Notes under the pieces: generated by a model
Told to the model about the DNA's origin: nothing
The model's input: the letters and a program-made list of their open reading frames with translations, nothing else
Database searches by the model: none
Program-made: the position numbers and the translations under genes
Source of the DNA: Zasmidium citrigriseum
Lineage: Eukaryota; Ascomycota; Dothideomycetes; Mycosphaerellales; Mycosphaerellaceae
Assembly: GCA_002786025.1 (NCBI GenBank)
Contig: NHNW01000018.1
Coordinates: 682,001-746,000, forward strand
Direction of reading: 5' to 3'
DNA: 64,000 nt
Shown here: positions 35,083 through 46,800 of the stretch, piece after piece
Numbering within the stretch: position 1 is the first letter of the stretch
Layout: every line of letters starts with the position of its first letter

Positions 35083-38000
35083 ATGCTGTTGCCAGCCGGC
35101 ATCGTCGTGGGATTGGCAGCGACTGTGTCCGCGGATCAGATTTTCCATGGCCCTTTATCGCCATACAGAGGACCCTACGGACCACCGCGACATCAAAGGC
35201 AATACAATGGAGATGGAAGTAATGCCCCGTTCCCGCTGGCTTCGGGTTCTATATCAGCATCATCAGGAACTCGTCCAGCCCCGCTAGAGTCAGGATCGTC
35301 TGGAAGTCCGCCTCCTACTCCAGCAAGGCCTGCAACAGCAGAAGCATTGCCAACAGGCTCGACGCCGACCTTCAGCTACGACCCTGTGTCCAACTCATCT
35401 AGCAGCCATGTTTCATTCGTTTACGATCCGACCGGCAGTGCTCCGCCGCCTCATTTCTCCTTCAGGCCTCGTCCGTCTAATGGAACATGCACTGGAAAGA
35501 CAGTCAATGTCTTGAATGCGTCCCTGGATTGGTGGTATACTGAGACGTATACGCAAGTCGACAGCACATTCTTGATTCAATTCAATGACAACGAAACTGC
35601 AACTGGATGGACCCTGGTACCCTCGCAGACCAGCTTCAACGTTACGTCGGCCGTCGCCAACCCAACATGCAACTCTGTCACGGCGTTCAACGAACAGGCA
35701 AACTCGACGATGCTGTCGTATTCCTGCTGGGATACCCCGACGCCTGTAGCAGCGGTGACGACGACTGTCGAACAGACAGCTTATAGACCAATCAACGCAA
35801 CTTCAGCCAACGGGACCATACCGAATGTCGGCGTCTCTCCAACACCAGCCTCCCTCACAGTGGGAGCATCGAATGTTACGAACCAAACCTACACCTCTGG
35901 GGCTCCTATCGTCCACTTCAGCAAGTACGAAATCGTGACCAAACGACCGAGCCGCTATCCGAATGGCAGAGTGGAGTGCGTCGAGTCAACGAGGGTCTAC
36001 AACTTGTCTAAGCCCCAGAGCTTTGAGTATCAAGGGAATGTCAACAACGAGCAAGCTGCGAGCGAGGGCGTTGTTGGCAACGTTCATTTCGGACTACTGA
36101 GGGCTGCTGGCATAGCAGATGCAACACCGGGTTCATGGGTAGCGGAACCCACTATGGTCGTGGTCGTCCAAAAGGTGCTGGCTGCTGCTGCAGTCCTTCC
36201 CATGTCAACTGAGATTGCTGCTTCCAGTCTTGACACTCCGACGCCGACGCTGCCCCCTTTTATCGAGACTGCTCGCGACACACCCACGGAGCCAGGAGAG
36301 ACATGGGTCCCCTTAACAGCACACGTCGAATCTTCAGACACTGCTTTGGACGTACCAACGAAGACGCCGCCCCCGCCTCCACCTCCTCCACCACCACCAC
36401 CGAAAGGCAACGACAATCGTGTGACGACTAAGGCAAATATCGTCACCTCCAATTTCGTTGGGCAACAAGGAGGGAGCTCCGTGACGGTAGCGATTCCTGT
36501 GCCATCGGGCGGCCACTCGGTAGTAACGGCGGTGGTCAATGGAGAGACGGTGACAGCTACATTACTCCCGCAGAATGGCGGGCCGAAGGGAGGTAACATT
36601 GGACCCATCTTGACGGCCATCCAAAATGCTGGCAAGCCCACTAATGCTGCGGAAGTTCTTAGCCAAGCTGAGCTGACATTTCACAATGGTGGTGAAGGAG
36701 ATCCTACGGCTTCAGCTATTGCGTCCATCATTGGTGCCGTGCCGTTGCCGTCTCCTGGTAGACATGGTTCTGGAGATGGCAATGGTCCGAGCCAGCAGCA
36801 TGGACTGTCGCCTGACGGCGAGAGTGGCGGCGGTGGTCACAATCAACATTCCAACCCTGGCTCTGGCCCTGATTCTGGATCTGGCCCTGGATCGGGCTCT
36901 GGATCGGGCTCTGGATCGGGCTCCGGTTCTGACTCGGGCTCTTTCCAGCATCATCCAGTCTTCCACATTGGCTCTCATGAGTTCACTGGCTCGCCCGTTC
37001 CAGGACATACACCACCGGCCTTTGTGATCGATGGTCAAACCGCAGTCGCCGGTGGAGCCCCTATCACGGTCGATGGTACGAGGGTATCGATTGCACCCGG
37101 GGCCGCTGCTGTTGCCATCGGAGACTCCACTTCTCGAATCGGCGCTGCCGGCGCAAATCCAGGATTCTTTGCCAATATCCCATTTATCATTGTCGGCACC
37201 AGGACCTTCACAGCCAATGCCGCAACTCAGTTCAACATGGATGGATCAACGCTGACTCCTGGAGGGAAAGTTGTATATCATGGCACAACCATTAGTCTGG
37301 CGCCTGGCGCGAGTGATGTGGTCATCGGCGGTCAGACGAGACAACTTGCAGCCCCAGCTATCACACCAGCTCCACTCCTAACGATCGACGGCACCGTCTA
37401 CCGAGCGAATAGAGGATCAACCTACAATATCAGAGGCCACATGCTGACGCCTGGTGGAGTGGTCACAGTCTCTGGATCGACTATTTCGCTGCAGGCTGAT
37501 GCCTCTAGTGTCATCGTGAATGGTCTAGCACGACCTATTGGTCAAGCAGGATCCCCAGCTAACGACATGGCAACGATCACTGCGCCTCCTGTGCTTACAG
37601 TCGACGGACAACCCTTCGCAGCCAACGGCGGAACGCAGTATGTAATCCATGGCCAAACACTCATTCCAGGAGGTAGCATCACCTTCAGTGGACCATGGGG
37701 AAAGGAGACTGTCTCTCTGAACGCGGCTGCGAACGAGCTTGTCACCATTGCCAATGGTGTCACTGCAACATCTCGCATAGGAATGATCGGTGCGGGTCCA
37801 GACGGCGCTCCTGTCTTGACAATCGATGGAAACACATACACTGCCATAGCATACGGATCTGGTGCAGGAGCCACGTACGTGATTGACGGTCAGACTTTGA
37901 CGCCTGGTGGAACAATTACCATCACGGGGGATGATGGACCAGAGACTATTTCTTTACTTCCAGCTGGGACTGCAATAGTCAGCATCCACTCAGACACAAC

Positions 38001-38469
38001 ATCGACTTCGCAAATAGCTGGAGCGTACGGCGTCCCACAAACCCAGGCACCGATCTTGACCATCGGAGACGAGACTTTCACAGCAATCAACAACGGGGCG
38101 ACCTATGTCATCCATGGAGACACGCTCACACCTGGCGGGACCGACACTGTGGAAATCGACGGCAAGACTTACATCGTTACGCTCTCTCCTCACGCAACGA
38201 TGCTCGAGATCCAAGTCCTTGGGCCTAACGGAGACGCCACTTCGACTATATACGAGACCCTCTTTCCAGCACCCATGACCGGACCGACGATCTACAACAC
38301 GCACTTCGTCGAAGGCGTCACAGCAACGGCAGGAGCGAGCGCCACTGACGGGACCTCCTCACCCACTACGAACCCCGAACTCTCAAACAAAGCACCCTCA
38401 TCTCACGCGACCGAACTCACAGGGCTTTTGATTGCCCTTGGCTCCATGGCACTTGCCATCTGGCTATGA
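35083..38469 (+). CDS. Large GPI-type surface protein with six tandem repeats
   Basis: Single exon of 1128 residues. Signal peptide MLLPAGIVVGLAATVSA. The N-terminal region (about 130-340) has a Cys-containing, glycosylated domain with DWWYTETYTQVD. A 12-Pro run (about residue 430) and a Ser/Gly run follow. Six repeats of ~55-70 residues (about 626-1047) follow the pattern LTIDG-x-Y-x(n)-YVIDGQTLTPGG-x(n)-ISL-x(n)-IG. The C-terminus (SHATELTGLLIALGSMALAIWL) is a hydrophobic tail after a small-residue omega region, as for GPI attachment. The protein is probably a wall-linked surface protein or adhesin-like molecule. I do not recognise a named family for the repeat. Confidence 0.9.
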   Translation: MLLPAGIVVGLAATVSADQIFHGPLSPYRGPYGPPRHQRQYNGDGSNAPFPLASGSISASSGTRPAPLESGSSGSPPPTPARPATAEALPTGSTPTFSYDPVSNSSSSHVSFVYDPTGSAPPPHFSFRPRPSNGTCTGKTVNVLNASLDWWYTETYTQVDSTFLIQFNDNETATGWTLVPSQTSFNVTSAVANPTCNSVTAFNEQANSTMLSYSCWDTPTPVAAVTTTVEQTAYRPINATSANGTIPNVGVSPTPASLTVGASNVTNQTYTSGAPIVHFSKYEIVTKRPSRYPNGRVECVESTRVYNLSKPQSFEYQGNVNNEQAASEGVVGNVHFGLLRAAGIADATPGSWVAEPTMVVVVQKVLAAAAVLPMSTEIAASSLDTPTPTLPPFIETARDTPTEPGETWVPLTAHVESSDTALDVPTKTPPPPPPPPPPPPKGNDNRVTTKANIVTSNFVGQQGGSSVTVAIPVPSGGHSVVTAVVNGETVTATLLPQNGGPKGGNIGPILTAIQNAGKPTNAAEVLSQAELTFHNGGEGDPTASAIASIIGAVPLPSPGRHGSGDGNGPSQQHGLSPDGESGGGGHNQHSNPGSGPDSGSGPGSGSGSGSGSGSGSDSGSFQHHPVFHIGSHEFTGSPVPGHTPPAFVIDGQTAVAGGAPITVDGTRVSIAPGAAAVAIGDSTSRIGAAGANPGFFANIPFIIVGTRTFTANAATQFNMDGSTLTPGGKVVYHGTTISLAPGASDVVIGGQTRQLAAPAITPAPLLTIDGTVYRANRGSTYNIRGHMLTPGGVVTVSGSTISLQADASSVIVNGLARPIGQAGSPANDMATITAPPVLTVDGQPFAANGGTQYVIHGQTLIPGGSITFSGPWGKETVSLNAAANELVTIANGVTATSRIGMIGAGPDGAPVLTIDGNTYTAIAYGSGAGATYVIDGQTLTPGGTITITGDDGPETISLLPAGTAIVSIHSDTTSTSQIAGAYGVPQTQAPILTIGDETFTAINNGATYVIHGDTLTPGGTDTVEIDGKTYIVTLSPHATMLEIQVLGPNGDATSTIYETLFPAPMTGPTIYNTHFVEGVTATAGASATDGTSSPTTNPELSNKAPSSHATELTGLLIALGSMALAIWL
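36888..36925 (+). repeat. 12-bp tandem repeat coding for Ser-Gly
   Basis: Three near-identical 12-bp units (GGATCGGGCTCT type) inside a longer Ser/Gly-coding run at about 36861-36945. Such in-frame repeats often vary in length between strains. Confidence 0.75.
36964..38223 (+). repeat. Six diverged protein repeats in the surface-protein gene
   Basis: Units start near 36964, 37189, 37378, 37597, 37813 and 38056. Each has a start like LTIDGxxY/F, a core TLTPGG and an end with a Ser-Ile/Arg-Ile-Gly step. The first is the most diverged; units 5 and 6 are the closest to consensus (YVIDGQTLTPGG, YVIHGDTLTPGG). Confidence 0.8.
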
Positions 38470-39274
38470 TACATCTCATTCTTCTTGATACCCGACAACT
38501 CATCACGAGATTTGCATCAATCATTCATCTATAACGAAGGACCACGAAAGCATACGGCAAGGAGTTATGATTCGAGCACTGTTTTAATTCTAATGGTAAG
38601 GGAAGGACATATAATGTATGTATCAGTCATCTAAGCAAGCGATGGAGCTTAGTGTACGAGACGGCATATCACGGACGGCGACTTCAGGTCGGTGGTACGG
38701 CAATAGGTGTTTTGGATGGGAAAATGAAACGGACGATCGGCATATAGCCTATACGAGTGGCTATGCACGGAAGCATCTGACCACTGGCAGTGTAGGATCA
38801 AGAATAGAAGGACATGAAAGTCACGCAAACCAGACAACCATACGAAGTTGAAGAATCAATGACAAACATCAATTCACCAGAGACTCCACCTCGCAAATTC
38901 GAATCTAAGAATATCCAGAGCTTCTTCCTTGCTCAACCAGATGTACGGTAAGCTCAAGCTCTGCATGTACATGCACATGTACACATTACACGTCGGTGGC
39001 GCGCAGGCGACAACGCCATCGAAATCTATGAGATGCATGGGTTGTCTCAGGATACGGATGGGGAAGTTACTGGCTGTGGTAATCTGTTGAGTGGGGTGAG
39101 TTTTTGCTGTGAGGCCGCTGCAAGCCGCTATGTTACAGATGTCGGGTGGAGTTATATGTGTGTTGTGTGTGTCAGGAGCCGATTGAGCCGGCGATACGAA
39201 CAACGTACCAAGAATCCAGTCGTCTAGATCTATCATCTATCATCCATCTACAACTCAAGGCCTGTGAGGTCAAT
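38470..39274. other. Convergent intergenic region
   Basis: 805 bp between the stops of the surface-protein gene (plus) and the SHB17-like gene (minus). Only 3' flanks are expected and no gene is seen. Confidence 0.5.
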
Positions 39275-40081
39275 TCAATTCTTCTCCAACAACGGAAACC
39301 CAATCCCCAACAGCAGCGCCGGCTCCTCAATAATATGATGCTGATAACTCAGCACGCCCACGCCCCCGGGTTCCATCATGAGGCTCAACGGGAACGACAT
39401 GTCGTATCCCAACCAGCGTTTCGCGAACGCGCGTGTCAGGTGGCCGTGGGCCACGAGGATCACGTCTTTGGGTTCGGAGTCTTTCATGTGTGGGGCTTGG
39501 AGGGCGCGGATTTCGGCTATGAGGGCGTCGATTCGCGCTGTGACTTGGGCTGGGGTTCTAGAATGTGTTAGGAGGGGAGGTGTATGTGGAGGAGGGGAGC
39601 AGGTGTAACGCACTCGCCGTCTTCACAGCCGTCTCGCCAGATATCCCAGGGTTTGTCTTGATCTAGGCCATGGGATTTTCTCTTTTCACGGATTTCGTTG
39701 GTCTTTAGGCCTTCATACTCTCTGTTCGACTCAATCAGCCAAATCCCTCAAACACGACGACTGCCCACAAGACAAGATCACGTACCCGTAGTTCCACTCA
39801 GCCAAACTCTCCGTAACCTCATACCCCTCCTTCTTCCCAGTGAGCAACTCATACGTCTTGATAGCTCTCGATCTCGGCGAAACCCAGACTTTGGCAACTT
39901 TCTTCGGATCAATCAGTCGTCCCTCACCATAGACCATCTGACCTGTCGCTATGACTTGTTCTTCGCCGTGGGCTGTCAAGGGAATATCTGTGGTTCCTGT
40001 GAACTGCCCGGACTGGGACCATTCCGTCTGGCCGTGGCGGAGGAGGAAGACTCGTGGGGTCGATGCGTCTTTGTCTGGCAT
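39275..40081 (-). CDS. shb17: Histidine-phosphatase superfamily enzyme, SHB17-like (sedoheptulose-1,7-bisphosphatase)
   Basis: Three exons (40081-39786, 39721-39614, 39557-39275) giving 228 residues. The phosphohistidine motif LLRHGQTEW (His16) and the second catalytic His in LVAHGHLTRAF are present, with SPRSRAIKTYELL and EWNYGEYEG. The joined middle exon gives EYEGLKTNEIREKRKSHGL and KPWDIWRDGCEDGE, which match yeast Shb17 closely. Shb17 dephosphorylates sedoheptulose-1,7-bisphosphate to feed ribose-5-phosphate synthesis. Broader phosphoglycerate-mutase-like activity is possible. The protein is somewhat shorter than yeast Shb17 (271 residues). Confidence 0.88.
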
Positions 40082-40814
40082 TTTATCTTTTCCTTGGCGG
40101 CTGAGGGCCGGACGTTTGTTCTGATGAAATTTTGACTTGAAGCAAGAGACCTACAGGAATTCCTACTTTCCGTTGAGCATTTTGAGGACCATTTCAGAGC
40201 GAGGTCCCGCCGTGGTGCCCCGGCATCCCCAAAGCGGCATCCCTGGACCTCTTGACAAGATGTCGTTCATGGACAACTACCTCCATCACGAACGATGACC
40301 TCTTGATCGATTCAATGGAGATCATGTCGCTAGCATTTCACAGAAGGGAAGACGGGGTCGGAAAGGAGGAGAAGTAGCAGTTGCAAGGGCGACCCATGAC
40401 GTACCACCTTCCAGAAGTCCAGACCCGATCCACTGGGTTTCTCTCCACACTTTCTCCCACCTCACCTCCTCCCTTCTGTTTACCACATTCCCTTGGTGAC
40501 GAGGCGGAGATCCAGCAGCGCAACCCTTACCTGTCGAGAAAAGCTACCCAGGGAGCGACATCGACGAAGTTCACGCCCTATTGTCATACACGGTCCTCGC
40601 TGTGGGCTCGCTGCTGATTGCCACATACGGCAGTCTCGCGACTGAGTGAATATCTCCGAGTCGGCGCTCACGTGGAAGACGATCAACGGCTGTGATCTCT
40701 TTCATCAACGCTTCAAAACACAAGTCTCTCTTCCGAGTCCTGGATTAAAGCAAGACTATCACAAGTACTGGACAAGCCGGATTCTCAATCCTCTGAGGAG
40801 GCAAAAGAACAACC
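40082..40814. other. Divergent promoter region
   Basis: 733 bp between the SHB17-like start (minus) and the MOSC gene start (plus). It contains C/T-rich stretches and no recognised gene. Confidence 0.5.
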
Positions 40815-42071
40815 ATGTGGAACCCACTAGACTTCTTCAAAGGTCTCCAAACCATCGCCAAAGACCCTCAAGTCTTCATCAACGATCTGAAACGAATTGT
40901 CAACGACCCCCGATTCTTTAACCGCGCTGCCGTCAACCCGTCTGCAATCCTCCTGATCGTCGTCCTCATCGGCGTCTTCTCCATCGTCCTATACGCAAAC
41001 CTCGGACACTTCAGCGACCGCAGAGACCTCCGAGAGAACAATGCCCTGGGAGCCGGCAGCGAAGCAGTGCAACGCAAAGACGCACCACCCATCCCTCCAC
41101 CAACCGAGATCACATCGCTGAGAATTTACCCGATCAAATCCTGCCGCGGAATCGAACTGACACACACGCGCATGAAGAAATCCGGTCTCCTCCTGGACAG
41201 AAATTGGATGTTCATCGGTCCCGACCGCAAATTCCTCACAATCCGCTCTGATCCCTCGATGACTTTGATCGACACCCGCGTCTACGAGTCCGAAGAAGCG
41301 CAGAACAAAGGCGAAGTCTTCCTCGAAATCTCCATCCACGGGACTGATGGCCGCGTCACGATCCCCGCCTTCCCTTCAAAGCAATGGCTTGAATCGAATA
41401 CCAAACTCAGCACCGTGGAGATCTGGGGCTCCGAGACAGATGGCTGGGAATACAAACCCGAAATCAACAAGATCTTCCAGGATTTCTTCCAAAAAGATGT
41501 CGCGCTCATCTACAAAGGCCCCACGGATCGACTGGTCGCCATCAACGGGAGGAAAGAACTGTATGGCAAGGAAACCGCGCACCATTTCGCGGATGTTATG
41601 TCTCTCCTCGTGGCCAGCGAAGCCAGTATCAAAGACCTGAACAAACGCCTGGGCTACAAACCCGAAGACAAGGACGCCCTCACTATCGAGCGTTTCCGCC
41701 CGAATATTATCATCCGCGGCCGAGACGACCACCCTTGGGAGGAAGACACCTGGAAGAGGATCCGCATTTCCACGACTCTGCCCCATGAAGAAGCGCTGTA
41801 TAAACTGGACCTGGACATCGTAGCGCGATGCGCGAGATGCCAAGTACCGAATGTGAATCCCGATACGGCGGAGAAGCACCCGAAGCAACCTTGGGATACT
41901 CTGATGCAGTTCCGAAGAGTCGATACTGGTGGACCGGCGAAGTATAAGCCTTGCTTTGGTATGATGGCGATTCCGAAGAATGAGGGCAAGATTGCTGTGG
42001 GTGCTAAGCTGGAGTGTTTGGAGACGACGGATAAGCACTGGTATAATGAGAGGGCGTTCAAGGATCTGTAA
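40815..42071 (+). CDS. MOSC-domain protein, mARC-like molybdenum enzyme
   Basis: Single exon of 418 residues. One N-terminal membrane segment (AILLIVVLIGVFSIVLYANL, about 55-75) precedes the MOSC N-terminal barrel (ITSLRIYPIKSCRGIEL, about 100-230) and the MOSC domain (about 250-410). Conserved points: DRNWMFIGPDRKFLTIR, ERFRPNIIIRG and ARCQVPNVNPDT. Its Cys (about 342) aligns with the molybdenum-ligand Cys of human mARC. By family, it binds molybdenum cofactor and reduces N-hydroxylated compounds, with a cytochrome b5 partner. The membrane anchor fits the outer mitochondrial membrane or ER, which is inference. Confidence 0.9.
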   Translation: MWNPLDFFKGLQTIAKDPQVFINDLKRIVNDPRFFNRAAVNPSAILLIVVLIGVFSIVLYANLGHFSDRRDLRENNALGAGSEAVQRKDAPPIPPPTEITSLRIYPIKSCRGIELTHTRMKKSGLLLDRNWMFIGPDRKFLTIRSDPSMTLIDTRVYESEEAQNKGEVFLEISIHGTDGRVTIPAFPSKQWLESNTKLSTVEIWGSETDGWEYKPEINKIFQDFFQKDVALIYKGPTDRLVAINGRKELYGKETAHHFADVMSLLVASEASIKDLNKRLGYKPEDKDALTIERFRPNIIIRGRDDHPWEEDTWKRIRISTTLPHEEALYKLDLDIVARCARCQVPNVNPDTAEKHPKQPWDTLMQFRRVDTGGPAKYKPCFGMMAIPKNEGKIAVGAKLECLETTDKHWYNERAFKDL

Positions 42072-42563
42072 GACGAGTGTATATTGATGGTTTGGAGAAG
42101 GGGCGTAGAGAAAAGCCTGAACTTCTAGTCTAAGCTGGTCGATTCGTGTGGAGTATTTGCACTAACAATAATGAATGCACCATGTATACCTCCGCTCCTG
42201 CCGTGACGAAACGCTAGAGCCACCTCGCATGCAAAGAACATTTCCCATGATATTAGAAAAAGAAAAGCAAATCAGAACGCCAGAATGCACCGTCCGTTGC
42301 TGAGGGCAGCAAATGGGACATCATGCCGGCGTCTGTGGTATCTCGTAGCATCTTCATTGCAATGTCCATGACTTCCTTCTACCTGTACTTCGAGTCTCAG
42401 GCTTGATCGACCGTCTCCTTTCGTAGAGCAATGCGGATTTGTAGCCGCATTCAGGTTTCGTCACCGGTCTGTCGGAGCTGGTCTTATTGACTCTTTGATG
42501 GTATCCGCGGCCGAGTCGAGTTCCATTCCTCTGATCGCGGTGGTGTATGACGAGATCCAGACC
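42072..42563. other. Convergent 3' region
   Basis: 492 bp between the stops of the MOSC gene (plus) and Ubc12 gene (minus). No gene is seen. Confidence 0.5.
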
Positions 42564-43189
42564 CTACTTCATCACACGATCAAAGCTCTCGCCCTTGACA
42601 CTCCCACCGGCCATCGCACTCCTCACATTCCTCTTGAACCGATCCCTATCCGTCATGAGATCATTCGCCGCATCCTTATTCAAAGGATCGCTAGCATTCG
42701 GCTCGAGGAACAAGAACTGCAGCCCCACAATCACCGCATTCAAGTTCAGCACTGGCTTCCAGTCCTCGCGCAGAATGTTCAGACACACGTTGCCCTCGAG
42801 GTCGATGTTGGGGTGGTAGATCTTCTCTTTGCACTTGACTTTCGGCGGCTCGTGGGGGAAGTTCTGACTGATGGTGAAGGAGAAGTTGAAGATGCCGCCT
42901 TTGTAGAGGCCTTCGTCGGGTTGCAGGGTGAGGGTGAAGTTGAGGATGTCGTCGGCGTTGGGGAAGTGGGTTTTCATTGTCGAGCCGAGGGAGAGTTCTG
43001 AGAGATCTATTTGTCACATGTTAGTTATCATCATCCTCGAGTCTGTAGCGGGAGGTTGCATGAGGCGGAGGGTAGATGCATACCTTTTTGGACTCGGAGT
43101 TGCGCCGCCGTCACCTTCTTCTTCTTGGTCTGGCCGGCTGCCGCCTCGCTCTTCTGCTGCTGCTGCTTCATACTCCATATCTTCAACAT
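42564..43189 (-). CDS. ubc12: NEDD8-conjugating enzyme Ubc12 (E2)
   Basis: Two exons (43189-43084, 43006-42564) giving 182 residues. The N-terminal tail (MLKIWSMKQQQQKSE, then Lys-rich) is the E1-binding extension typical of Ubc12. The UBC core has PPKVKCKEKIYHPNIDLEG, the active Cys in GNVCLNILREDW (Cys110) and FLFLEPNASDPLNKDAA. The LNILREDW and PNASDPLNKDAA blocks are characteristic of Ubc12 rather than other E2s. It transfers Rub1/NEDD8 to cullins and so controls SCF-type ubiquitin ligases. Length matches the family. Confidence 0.95.
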
Positions 43190-43811
43190 CTTGCCGGTGT
43201 TGATGCGCGGCGTGCGCTGGCTCCGAGATCGCTTGTCGGAACGGGTAGAAGTCGAGGTGGCTTTAATAAGTCGTGGGTGTGATATCGTGGAGGCTGGTGG
43301 CGAGTCGTCGAGGTCGATGCAGTGGTCCAAGAGAAAAGGGAAGCAGAAGAAAAGAAAAAGTCGCGGAAGTTGTGTGTTGTACGCAAGTGAAGAGCGGCGA
43401 GAAGTGTCGAGTGACGAGATGCGTCAACCCGGCCGAACTGCGGGTGATTCCGCGACAATCAGGCAACCCCTCCTTCACTTTGATGGACGCCTAACTACAA
43501 AATCACATGCAAGCACACGATCACATGAAAGCAGGAGATTACTAGGAAAATGATTACAGCCTATGAAAGTAGCTAGCCCAGGAGCACACATCCCACCGAG
43601 ACTCCTCTTCGCCACTCCAAAAGCTGCCGGAAGCCCATATCGTTACCATGAAAATGACCTGCAGAACTGCGTCTCCAGACGGCGAGCAGTATTACATACG
43701 GCCAGTAGAGTCGTGTCGTTCGTGTTTGTGTGTTTCCAATCTGTTCCGGATGAGAGTCTGTTATATCTCTCGTTCATCGCCGCCAAGAGGCGATCGTATT
43801 AGTACAGGTGC
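43190..43811. other. Intergenic, Ubc12 promoter
   Basis: 622 bp upstream of ubc12 and downstream of the NBR1-like stop, both on the minus strand. No gene is seen. Confidence 0.5.
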
Positions 43812-46800
43812 CTACTTGGAGGCGACAGTCTCCTGGTCGGAGGCATCGAGGATGTCCCACTCCTCGTCGGTCACGAAACCATCGTCGCTCTCGTCATCGT
43901 CGGCGCTCAGGACTTCGAGCTCATCGTCAAGATCGACAAAGTGCTCCTCGGTTGGCGATGAGATGGGGATCGAGACTGGAGCGGCTGGTGCAGCTGGAGT
44001 GGCAGAGCGCTCAACCACGCCCTCTTCGTTCTCGACGTAGGCGGCCTTGCCCTTGTGAGTGCTGCTGGTGGCAGACTCGTATGTGCTGCTGGATGGACTC
44101 TCCTTCTCGAGCTTAGGGAAGACCATCTGGCTACCCTCGAGCTTCTCCTCGGCAGCCTTCTTCTCCTCTTCGTCGGCCTGCTTAGTGACCTGGTCGACGA
44201 TGTTCTGGACCTTGGCCGTGTCCTCGGCACTCTTCTTCTCAGCGGCGGCCTCCTTCTGCTTGGCGAACTCCTCAGCCAGCTTCTCACGCTCCTCGCGAGT
44301 CTTCATGATGTTGGCCTTGATGTGGGCGACACGCTGCTTGAGAGCCTCGCGACGCTCCTTCTCTTGCATCTGGTCCATCTGCTTGTTGCCCATGTATGGG
44401 TTAGCATGCTGAGGCCAGCTGGGCATGTCCTCACGCTTGATGCCCTGTGCCTGCAGCTGATCACGCTGGTGGTTGAGCTGGGCAATCATCAGCTCGCGAC
44501 GCTGCTTCTGCTGCTCACGCATGGCGGCAAGACGGGCAGACAGGTTCATGCTGTCGTAGGCTGGTGGCTGCTCAGATGCTGCGGCAGCGGCTTGGGCAGC
44601 GGCTTGTTGGATCTGCTGTTGCTGCATTTGCTGTTGCGCCATCTGGGCCTGCTGCATGCGAAGAGCACGAGTATGCTGCATTTGAGCGATACGCATGCGC
44701 TGAAGAGCAGCCTGTTGCTGGTCGACCGAGGACGGAGACGGCAGAGTAGGCTCAGCCTTCTTGACCTCCACATCGCACCAGAGACGGTGGCCGAAGGGAG
44801 TGCCGTCGGCAGACTTGAGACGCCAGTAGCTGATGGCCTTGCCCTCACGCACAGGAGCCTTGAGGACGACCTTGAAGGCGATCTGCTCACCAACTTGCAC
44901 CTCACGGCCAACGACGTTGCTCTCGGTGGCGTCATTGATGGCCGAGATGGAAGCTGGATGGCTGTTGTCCACGTTGAGCATGTTGTCTCCACCCACGTAG
45001 CGGACGCTGCATCCAGCTGGCCAAGTGTATGGACCTGGGTTCTTAAGGAACCAGACCTGAGTGAAGCGAGACTCTGGCTCAACAGTCATACCATCCGGAA
45101 TGCTGTCACGCACGAAGTGGGCGTTCAACAACGTAGCCGGGATTGGAGCAGGTACTCCAGCCACGGGGAAAGGAGTGAACTTCTCGTTGCTGGCCTTGAT
45201 CGGGAGCTTCACCTGAGGGATTGGGATGGGCTGAGTCTCCTCCTTCTTGATCTCGGTCGGCGTGAACTCCGCAACTGTCTGGACCTGAGTCGCAGCATTG
45301 GCCTGCTGGACAGGGGTCGTCTCGGTAGCAATGCTCTTGGTATCGGCCGACACTGGGGATGCACGGCGGTCGCCCATGAGACGCATCTGGCCGCGCTGGT
45401 CCTCGTTCTCCGTCGAGACGCTCACGTTGCGAACAGGAGTCTTGAGCTTGATGAGCGGATGTGTGCGGTTGTGGGGGTTGCCAGGGAGAGCCTCGCACGA
45501 AGCGCAGAAGTCAGTATCGTGGCAGATGGTGCACTTGTAGCGCACGCCATGAATGTACGACTGGTCCGACTTCTTGCACAGTGGGCCATCGCAGTAGATG
45601 CCGAAGTGACGGACTGGAGTAGTGGCCTGGTCAGCAATTGGCTCATACAGAGGAGCGAACCGATGACGTGGGTGGGTGTGACGTGCGGTCTTGATGCAGT
45701 CACTGCAGTAATCGAAGTCTGGGCAGTTCAGGCACTTGTTGCGCACGCCGTAGATCTTCTTGTCGCAGCCATCGCAGATGGCGTTGTGGCGAACGTTGCG
45801 GCCTGGCGCCAGCTTCGTCTCGGCGGACAGAGGGAGGATAGTCTCTCCAGTTGCAGGCTTGAAGCCGTGAGCTGGGTGGTGACCATGCTTGTCGTTGCTG
45901 TGGCACTTGATGCACAAGTCGAAGTCCTCGCAAGTAGTGCAAGTGACAAACTCACGCTCGGGCAGAGCGATGATGCAGCTGTTGCACGTGCGGGTTGGGG
46001 TGCGTGGCTCCATGGCCAGCGTCTTCGTGTCGTCCGTGAAGGTACCTGGCATCTCCTTCTCAACCGGCTCCTGCTTGATGAAGGCAGGGACAGGCTTGGC
46101 CTTGTGTGGCGAGACACGCTCGGTGGTGCTAGAGATGACCTTGCCATCTTGGATGAAACGCTTGATCAGCCAGTGTTCTTCGCCTGGGCAGACCTTGCCC
46201 GAGTTTACGCAGTCCTGGCAGAGGTCGTAGTCACCGCCATCGCAGATATTGCAGTGGTAGTGCTCGTTGGACATGGCCTTGTCACACTCGTTGCAGTAGA
46301 CGGACCAGGCGTGAGCGTGGAGTGGAGCTGGGCCAACTGGCTCACGAGGACGGAAAGCCAAGGCTGGCTGGCTGGCTGGAGCCGCGAGATCATTGAAGAA
46401 GCTCGATCGATCGGTCGTGAATGGGCCCGGGACAGGAGCCTCGTCGGTGTTGACGAGCGTCTGCTGAGAGGCACGAGCCTCGCGGAACTGGAAGATTCCG
46501 CTGCCAATCGAGCGCTGGTCGACTGCAGTGGAGTTGCGAGATGGAGCTGGAACTGAGTCCATAATGTTCTGTGCTGGCTTCTCTTGCTCCTCCTCCTTCG
46601 ACTCGATGGGTGTGACAGTGGCCTTGAGGCGCAGCTTCAGCTTGGCCTTGGCGGCACGGATCAGTGTCTTGAAGGCCTGAGGATTGCTCTCGTCGAGGTT
46701 GATGTAGCCGCCAGCCGAATCGGAGTATCGCTCGAGGATGACGGTCTGCTCGGGCTTGATGTCAAGCACCTGGCGAAGCTGTAGTGAGGCTGTCAGCATG

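Noticed and set aside
36712..37038. Minus-strand Arg/Ala-rich frame with RARSRARS-type repeats
   Set aside because: It is the complement of the Ser/Gly repeat of the surface-protein gene.
44055..46556. 833-codon open frame on the plus strand, antisense to the NBR1-like gene
   Set aside because: It starts with GTG, is Leu/Val-rich without family resemblance, and follows from strong C/G third-position bias in the real gene on the other strand.
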